DNA of 14,002 bases from Spirogloea muscicola. Lineage: Eukaryota > Streptophyta > Zygnematophyceae > Spirogloeales > Spirogloeaceae. Location: NCBI GenBank assembly GCA_009602725.1, contig WELB01000010.1:1185403-1199404 (forward strand). The letters are read 5' to 3'. The translations under genes and the position numbers were made by a program. Within the stretch, counting starts at the first letter, position 1, and every line of letters begins with the position of its first letter. This document shows positions 7,801-14,002 of the stretch, piece after piece. The notes beneath the pieces are model-generated. The model saw nothing but the letters and a program-made list of their open reading frames with translations. It had not been told where the DNA came from and ran no database searches.

Positions 7801-10800
7801 TATCAAGGTCAGACAACTTCCTGTCATACAGAAGCCATTTGCCACTCAGTGATCCTATTCTCATAGTGATCCTATGTCCACACGAGCTTCAGCACCAGGT
7901 ATCATAACAACGTGCAAAGGAAACTGCCGGTGAGAGGTGGTCAGGGGTTTGTCTTTCTGTGACCTGTTGGCCAATCAACCGCGTCCGAAGGAACTCTTTT
8001 GCTTCTCTAGCATACGGCTCAGGCTTCTCATCCCTTCGTGGATTCCCCAATTTCTTGGCCCTGATTGATGAAAGATTAACCCTCCTCTCTGCAAGCGGGC
8101 TGGTAGGAGGGACGCCACTATCAAGCACAACGAGGCAGTCCCCACTTACCACCTCAATGACCTGCACATGTTGTCATGAACTCATCTAGCCAAATTGCAT
8201 ATAGCTGTATGGTCCAGTTTCACCTACTTTTGTTGCTCTGTCAGAGAAGAAGCAAGCTACCAACACGCAGACTCTCGAACTTCGACAGCAGCACATATAG
8301 TCAGGAAACCGTGCTTCGCGCTGTCTCTCATTCAAGTCACGATCGTCAATGCCCTTAAAGTGTGTTCAGTTGGGACTGAAGAGGCGCACCTGCCCAGTGA
8401 AATTGTCGTCCCGGATGGCAGTAGAGTGTGATGGCGGGGGAACAAAGTTGGTCCATATCCTTAATTTCTCCTGCTTAGCTGCTAACTCTGCCTTTTTCAA
8501 TGCCTGCTTTGCCTCTGGCTCCAGCATATTGGCACTCCACTCAACCACTTTCGCCAAACCCTGGGCCACACAGGGAGTAGATACCTATCAGCCTCTTTGT
8601 GCATGCAGAAGGCTGACACTGGCAGTTATATTACTAGATATTCGTCTTTAGACAATAGACTACAAAGTTACAAAGACAACTTAACATGGGGTACCTGAGC
8701 TATGGTCCAAGGTTGGTGGCTGTGTCTCCGTCAGAAAAGTAGACAGAGCCAATCAGGTTGTTGAATTTCCCATCCACCCCCTCTAAAACCACTCTGATCT
8801 GATTCAGGAACATGTGCCCCTCAGCGTCAGTTTACGTGCACAACTCGACCCAGTACTTTTGCTACATAAACACCAACTAGAAGTACTAGTGTCTGGTACT
8901 AAGTAGTGATGCAAGAGCAACATGAGCTTTTCACAAAGCACAAGGACAGTATCTGCACTTTCAAGCACGTACATCACGATGAAGGCAGCGAACTTCTGTG
9001 AAGTGTTTAGCCTCCCTTGCAAATGGCTCAGGATTCTCTTCTGTCTTTTCCTGCAGTGTATTTGCTGCAGCCAGCCGTTGGGCAGAGGTCATCGGTCCCC
9101 CTGGAGTGGTCTCTGCAGTGCCGTTTACTACAGGAGGTTCTGCTGACCCATTTTCTGTAGCGGCCTCGGCACCTGATGGCCTCCTCCCCATTGACGGCGA
9201 CTGTTGCACACAAGATATTGGCTGGTAAGACTCGTGACTGCTGCTCAAAGGGCTCTTGACTGCACTCACGACTGCATTTGTGAACAACCCATATTGGCTG
9301 CCTGCTAAAAGTCTTGGAACAGCCATTAAGATACAGTCTACAAGACTCTTGTACTGCCAGTCTGGAAGGCTGACCTGGATACCCGCAACGTAAACCTGGA
9401 CGTATTGGAAGCTGGGAAGGAGGAGCACTCGCACTGTGCTGCCATCACGGACTTGCTCAACAATTGCTGGGAGTGGCTTGCCCTTGCTGGATTCCAAGAG
9501 TCCCTGAACATCAAAGCTGTTGTCCTGGCCAACTCCAGAAGGAGGAATCTTTCTAATGGACGCATCGCCAGCCCCAGGAGTCTGCAGGAGTGGATAGACG
9601 AAGACAAGCCTAGGGTCAAGTTGATGCAGGAAACAATGCTCAAAATACCGTATCCTAAGACCTGCACAATTTGTACAACTATCTGTGAAATACTGGGAGA
9701 TTCAGTCAGCTCGCCAAGTACAAGGACAGACAAGGAGCTTGCAGACGCTCCTTCAAGCACACCCTTCTTTCTCTGTTAGGATCAAGAAGACGTTGGTTGC
9801 AACCTTGCTCCACATTCCAAGACCTTGTGTGCGCGCCTGCTCCTCTGCATTCTGCAGCTGTACAAGGTAAGGAGAAGCTTCACCAGCTCCTACTTGAGAT
9901 TTGACCTGTGCATTGCAGCCGCAGCCTATTCTCAGTAACAAAAGAATGCGGCTGTTTATTTGGAGAAACTGCTCAGACCGGAACTCTGCTTAAAAAGATT
10001 CCACTAGGCACGTGATTTGGCTGCATGGGACCAAAAATTGTGATACATCGAGGCAAAGATTGACTTGTGATAAGGTCCTTGCGGTGACCAGCTTGGCACG
10101 TCACAGACCTTGGCCCAGCCCTCTTCCACGACTGCAAGTGCCAAATTGGTGTCCCCCATAAAGACAGATCCAAATTCGCGCTTAATAGAAGGGACAGCAT
10201 AGTCCACTTTGAATATCACATCCTGGTACTCAGCAACAAACTTGTCAAGCATAGGGCTTGCACCATCTGCAGCATTCTCCAAGTTGCAATATCCTCCGAT
10301 CTGCCTACTACTAAGCACTTGCCCATCCGGTTGACATTTTTGTCTGCTCTATAGATAATTCACAGCTCCATCCTAAATGCATCTATGAGCACGTTAAGTG
10401 TGCATGAGCATTGTCAAGCTTATGGTCGTCCAACTTTTCCATCGTCCGTATTGTTGGGTGTGAAGATGACTTGCTGAACCTGAGAATGCTGACTTGAGGA
10501 AACAAAAAACTGCTCATTGCACAGCCTGGTCTTGAACAAACAGAGAAAATCACTCTAGAGATGTATATGCGCACATTTCCTATGCACTTTTTCCGGAGGC
10601 TCTCTCGACTGGCCCAGGCGTACGGCTCATCCAGCGTGTCCTTTCTCGCCTGCAGGAAGACTCAGGTGGTAGGATAAGTATTGATATTTTCTTGTGATAT
10701 GCAGCAGAATCCTGAAGGACGTACCGGTAGCACAACAGGATCACAATGGCCCCTTTCTGGAGGAGGGGGTCAGAAGCGAGCTAGCCCATCCAGGATATCC

Positions 10801-11010
10801 TCACCGCCGCAAGGCACATCAGAGTTTGCAGGCCGCCGAGCTCGTCGAGGCTGCGGCGCGCGCGGGGCACCTCACCAACTTGGGGGCCATGAGCGAGGAG
10901 AGGGTGATGGTCTTCTCTGGCGGCGGCCCGCTCTTGACGGCGCCCATGATGACCAGCGAGTCGCCGGACGGCACCGCCTTCACGGTGCCGCGCAGCCACC
11001 CCGTCGCCAT
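4829..11010 (-). CDS. TSN: Tudor staphylococcal nuclease (TSN/SND1), 17 exons, one apparent frameshift
   Basis: Cytosolic RNA-binding scaffold, known in other eukaryotes from RNA processing, stress granules and transcript stability. Exons, 5' to 3': 11010-10876, 10649-10575, 10222-10109, 9905-9804, 9581-9375, 9200-8973, 8798-8695, 8560-8390, 8161-7964, 7718-7350, 7198-6968, 6795-6604, 6425-6345, 6114-5911, 5832-5662, 5316-5116, 5008-4829; about 987 aa, the family's usual length. Order: SN1 (1-142, starting GWLRGTVKAVPSGDSLVIMG), SN2 (about 175-360), SN3 (about 378-560), SN4 (about 578-720), Tudor (about 737-850, with VFYIDFGN), and a partial SN5 (about 862-970, ending IWRYGDADSDEEEE). The Arg and Glu of active staphylococcal nuclease are not kept in the matching strands (for example ITLSSLMAPK), as is usual in this family. 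The start is ATG 11008-11010, directly before the first SN motif. Exon 7 runs into TAG at 8700-8702 one nucleotide out of frame with exon 8; see findings. The tail RRPSRWS after the acidic stretch is unlike what I recall of other TSNs. Confidence 0.95.
5317..5661 (-). other. TSN intron 15 (345 nt)
   Basis: Donor AAG|GTGCCC at 5662/5661 and acceptor GCAG at 5317, phase 0. The exon 15 end (SLAFVK) joins exon 16 (VPELEDDFGVEAAE) without loss. The first intron codons also read VPSL, so the true junction is fixed by the better-conserved VPELEDDFG. I see nothing else in the intron. Confidence 0.85.
8695..8798 (-). other. TSN exon 7 with apparent 1-nt frameshift
   Basis: The exon reads IRVVLEGVDGKFNNLIGSVY then FSDGDTATNLGP and stop TAG (8700-8702). 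It is 104 nt long, while the other 16 TSN exons are multiples of three. Reading the last bases one position shifted gives TIAQ, which joins exon 8 (GLAKVVEWSANMLEPEAKQ) as the family expects. The break lies between about 8703 and 8715. Confidence 0.8.
10223..10574 (-). other. TSN intron 2 (352 nt)
   Basis: Donor AAT|GTGCGC at 10575/10574 and acceptor ACCAG at 10223, phase 0, joining CIGN to DVIFKVDYAVPSIKREFGSV. No coding sequence or repeat is seen inside. Confidence 0.8.
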
Positions 11011-11056
11011 GCTGCCCGCGCCGCGTCCGCGCGGCCGCCGAGGCTGGCGGCGATGA

Positions 11057-11092
11057 CGGCGGCGGCGGCGACGGCGGCGGCGGCGGCGGCGG
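11057..11092. repeat. CGG triplet runs in the TSN 5' leader
   Basis: Four CGG units (11057-11068) and seven (11072-11092) separated by CGA, about 47-80 bp upstream of the TSN ATG. On the TSN sense strand they are CCG runs, as beside the GUN4 start. Confidence 0.9.
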
Positions 11093-11751
11093 CGCTCGCG
11101 GCGAGATGGAAGCTGGCAGCGGCCGCGGGACTGAGGGGCTGGTCGGCTAGCCGGGCTGGGGGGTGGGGGGAAGTGGCAGGTATGGGGCCCCCTTAACGGA
11201 TCTCATTTAGACTTGATGCATTTCACTCAAGCGCCTTGCGCCAAGGCGAGACGGTGCGCGACCGTGGCAGCGGGCCGCCAAGCCGGGCGTCCGAAGCCGA
11301 GTCCCTTCAGCTGGTCTGGTTGACAGGTCCGTGGACTTCAGGTACTCCTGAATCGCAGCTCACAACCGCTAACTTGACCATCCCGGGTCACCACTGCAAC
11401 GCCAGCGCCTGAAAGAGGCAGCTCTTCCAGGAGAAGTGGCTCTCCCAGCGGGGGCAAGGGCTGTGAAAAGCCAGCCCGAGAAATATTGACCAAGGGTCGA
11501 AGAGGCCACAATGACGGAGGGGCCTGAAAATGAGGGGAGCGAGGGCTGCGATAGCAAGCCCACAAAAGAACGAACCGAGTCCGATGTGAAAGCATTTCCC
11601 ATGAGGTGAATGAGTGTGTATTAAGAGATGGAGGGCCTGTGTGGCCAAGTACAAAGGCAAGCCCATGAGGGGGCAAATGGCCAGCCCAGAAAAATCGGGA
11701 CAATCCGAAGGCATTGGGAAGGAGTAAAGACATGTACCATGCCTAAGGAAA

Positions 11752-11970
11752 CCCGCTGCGCAAGCCAGAGGCTGCTGCAAGTGTCAAGCGGCTGCTGATA
11801 TTAAAAAAAGAGCGGCTGTGAAAGCCAGCCAGATGCATACAGGTGTTCATGACGGAGCCACAGGCTAGACAGCCAGGGCGCTCTTAGTAACCCCGTGTCA
11901 GCAGTAGGAAGTCAGATGAGCTGAGGGGAGGAAGAGCAACCCCGCTGCGCAAGCCAGAGGCTGCTGCAAG
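11752..11970. repeat. 30-bp perfect direct repeat, two copies 189 bp apart
   Basis: An identical 30-base sequence beginning CCCGCTGCGCAAGCC and ending GGCTGCTGCAAG is found at 11752-11781 and 11941-11970. Flanks differ on both sides. With the nearby diverged GCCAGCC motifs it suggests a partly decayed repeat array or the trace of a duplication; no element can be named. Confidence 0.9.
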
Positions 11971-12342
11971 GGCACGACCAGCGCGGCGATGCAAAGCAAG
12001 CGCTTGGGAACGCTGTAGCGACATAGACAAACGCATACGGTAGCAGGACACAAGACCCAAAGGAGCAAGGGAGCGACCGGCATGGAGATGCGAGGTGCTC
12101 AGAGCAGGTACCTAAGTGGAATGTATACAATGGCCAGGATGGCAATCGCCAGGATGTTGGCAGGTGCGTATCTGCAATCAGCTGACAAGGGGACCTCATG
12201 CGAACCCTTTGCATGACTAGAGCATCTTCAAACTGTGCTTTTCTGCCTCCAGGACTCAGAAGCTCCGTGCTTTGACGGGTCATGCGAGCATGAGAAAAGT
12301 CATTTTGCGCGTTTTGCAGCGCCTCGTTACTATTGCCTGACC

Positions 12343-14002
12343 CTAGAAAGTATATTGAGTTGGAGCTAGATCAACCACGGAAAGCGTTTGATGATTGTAG
12401 CAGCAAATTTCACAATGACCTGTGCAAAAGTAAGTCAGCTCAGTCAAACAGCAGTAAGCAGGCAGACATGTGGTGTGATACGTATCACCCATGGTAACTA
12501 ATATGTCTTTGATGCGAGCAGCGCAATGAAGACGAGCACTGAGCACAAGTGTGCTAGCGAATAGAGCAGAAGCTGTCACCACAGTTGCTGCTCCTGGCTT
12601 GATGGAGTGCTCCGGAATGTCCCGCCCGTAGCTGGCGCCCATAACCCCAACAATGTGGAATCAAAATGCTGCTGACTGATGCAAGCCACTGCCAGTTGCA
12701 GCACAGCCAACTGTGTTATAGAGCCCACTTTGCGAAATCATTATGTAAGGAATATCTTATATGCACTTAACCACAGCTGCCATGCAACTTGGCTTGCCCT
12801 GAGTCATAAGAAGCTATTTGTAATGCCATACACGATCTTGAGCTCCCTGTCCCGTGGCTCGCAGCGGTAAAAGCTACAGCCATTGCTGAAAGGCAAGACC
12901 TTGCCATCAATGTCTGCATTGGCGAACACATATGGGCATCAACAGACTTCGAGACTGCACTTGTTCTTTACAATCTAGCACAATGTCAGATGGAATCAGT
13001 GAACAATTCAAATAGTAATTCCAGTAGACAGAGAAGCTCTGCTCTGCTCAACAATCACTCATCACAAGGAGGAGCAATGCCTCATTGCAAGCCTGCCAAT
13101 GGTAAGGAGACCTGCATGCCAAGTCATTCCAACGGCAGTATTGTCGTTCCTGCTGATGTTGTCCACGGCAAAGTTGATACCAAGTGGAAGTGCAGCTAGA
13201 ACGCTCTCAAAATGGGCCCGCACAGCCTGCGGTTGCATATCAGAAGCTGAGCAGTCAAAGCAGAATTGACCGGACCGTTGCTCAGCTTCACATGCTTGAC
13301 GACCTATCACGTGTACATGTCACAGGCCTCAGCTTGTGGAAGGGCTCATTGTCTCGTTGTGCGTACTGAATGGTGCCACTAAGTGACACAGACATGGGCA
13401 ACTCTCAAAGCGCAAATGCTGAGGCGGACGCAGCAGAGCAAGCGCTGCGAGGGTAGGCCGTTCTCTGTACGGCGGTGGACCAACTAGACTCCACTCACCG
13501 CTAGCGTTCTCTTTCTTGACTTGAGCAGCACAATTGCAAGCAGCAGATGACCACAAGCACACAACGTGAGCGCGGCGACTGGCCAGCACGGTCTCCCAGC
13601 GCCGCGAGAGGAAGACCTTGGGCGAACCTGCCTACCGACAAAGGGCCGCGGGTAGATCATGTCTTCGTAGACGCAGTCCTCGGCAACGAGGGCGACTGCG
13701 GCATCGACGTCCCGCCGGTTGATGGCGCCGTAGAAGCGCAGGACCACCTCCGCCGCATCGCCCCGGCCGTCGAGAAGCGCGGCGTCGGAGCCGGCCCCGT
13801 CAAGCGGCACGATCGGGAACACCGAGCTGGCCGCAGCCGCCGTCCTCCAAAGCCGGCGGCGGCTGCAGCGGCGTGGTTCCCGGCAGAGCCGCCCAGTGTG
13901 AGCGCTTGCAGTAATGGTGGCGAGCCTTGACGGACCCGGGCCACCGCGAGCCTGCCCGGGCGCGGCGAGTGCGGCGGCGCCGGCGGCGCTGGCGGCGGCG
14001 CC
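12343..14002 (-). CDS. SnoaL/NTF2-like domain protein, probably plastid-targeted (5' partial, four exons seen)
   Basis: A single-domain alpha+beta cone-fold protein of the SnoaL-like/NTF2 superfamily; the fold binds small molecules, but no substrate can be assigned. Exons: 14002-13628, 13226-13112, 12913-12832, 12631-12343 (TAG at 12343-12345). Introns are phases 0, 1 and 2. The frame is open to the window edge with no ATG, so the start lies beyond 14002. The visible N-terminus is Ala/Arg/Ser-rich and transit-like (for example RRRLWRTAAAASSVFP). The domain then reads EVVLRFYGAINRRDVDAAVA, ALVAEDCVYEDMIYPRPFVG, RQAVRAHFESVLAALPLGIN, TAVGMTWHADIDGKVLPFSN, GCSFYRC, ELKIVYGRDIPEHSIKPG. This resembles plant and algal chloroplast 'SnoaL-like/NTF2' proteins. 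The roughly 80 residues after SIKPG in exon 4 are not family-like at their end (Cys-rich), so the true C-terminus could be an earlier splice (for example near ATGG|GTGATA, about 12488). Confidence 0.8.
13227..13627 (-). other. Intron 1 of the SnoaL-like gene (401 nt)
   Basis: Donor CAG|GTTCGC at 13628/13627 and acceptor CCGCAG at 13227, phase 0, joining FVGRQ to AVRAHFESV. The frame is open just upstream of the acceptor (SASDMQPQ), so a closer reading could wrongly extend exon 2. No other feature is seen in it. Confidence 0.75.

Larger units (their letters stand above)
11011..12342. other. Intergenic region upstream of TSN
   Basis: About 1.3 kb between the TSN start and the stop of the SnoaL-like gene. 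It should contain the TSN promoter and 5' leader and the 3' untranslated region of the SnoaL-like gene. A few hydrophobic - strand ORFs (for example 11388-11780) are non-conserved to my eye, and two of them read through the same direct repeat, so I do not call genes. Besides the 30-bp repeat, short diverged copies of CTGTGAAA(A)GCCAGCC occur near 11461 and 11816. Confidence 0.55.

Noticed and set aside
11388-11780. Hydrophobic 130-codon - strand ORF that could suggest a membrane protein
   Set aside because: No conserved motif, it overlaps a repeat, and a second nearby ORF owes the shared peptide to the 30-bp direct repeat. Chance is the simpler reading.
13657-13944. 95-codon - strand ORF in the 5' part of the SnoaL-like gene as an alternative N-terminus
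   Set aside because: It is in a different frame from the conserved domain and would need an extra splice with no good signal; the domain frame itself is open to the window edge.

Overview
The window looks like nuclear DNA of a eukaryotic green alga. Four spliced protein genes can be reconstructed with GT-AG introns (typically about 100 to 400 nt, acceptors mostly TGCAG). One is GUN4, a family known only from oxygenic phototrophs, and two others read best as plastid-associated. Coding DNA is GC-rich with strong CGG/CCG triplet runs around the gene starts. A single N at 3144 marks a draft assembly. I cannot name the species.

Layout: (1) 3-1828, + strand: a six-exon mitochondrial-carrier-family protein, closest by motif to the plant 'probable envelope ADP/ATP carrier' type; its 5' end may lie off the window. 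(2) 1829-2372: convergent 3' region. (3) 2373-3163, - strand: GUN4, the tetrapyrrole-binding activator of Mg-chelatase, one exon, with an apparent frame break exactly at the N. (4) 3164-4828: intergenic DNA holding a (CGG)11 run, two G-boxes 12 bp apart upstream of GUN4, three small tandem or direct repeats and an 813-bp ORF that I do not trust. (5) 4829-11010, - strand: a complete 17-exon Tudor-staphylococcal-nuclease gene (TSN/SND1), about 987 residues. It has one apparent 1-nt frameshift in exon 7, and all 16 introns are phase 0. (6) 11011-12342: intergenic, with CGG runs next to the TSN start and a 30-bp perfect direct repeat. (7) 12343-14002, - strand: a SnoaL/NTF2-like protein with a probable plastid transit peptide, start codon off the window, four exons seen.

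GUN4, TSN and the SnoaL-like gene are tandem on the - strand, and the carrier converges on GUN4. The carrier (if plastidial), GUN4 and the SnoaL-like protein would all act in or at the plastid. TSN is a cytosolic RNA-handling scaffold. Nothing suggests an operon-like or shared system. I found no mobile-element coding sequence, CRISPR, rRNA or tRNA. The points most worth checking are the two reading-frame breaks (GUN4 at N3144, TSN exon 7), the uniform intron phase of TSN, the paired G-boxes, and the short tandem repeat running into the TSN stop codon.
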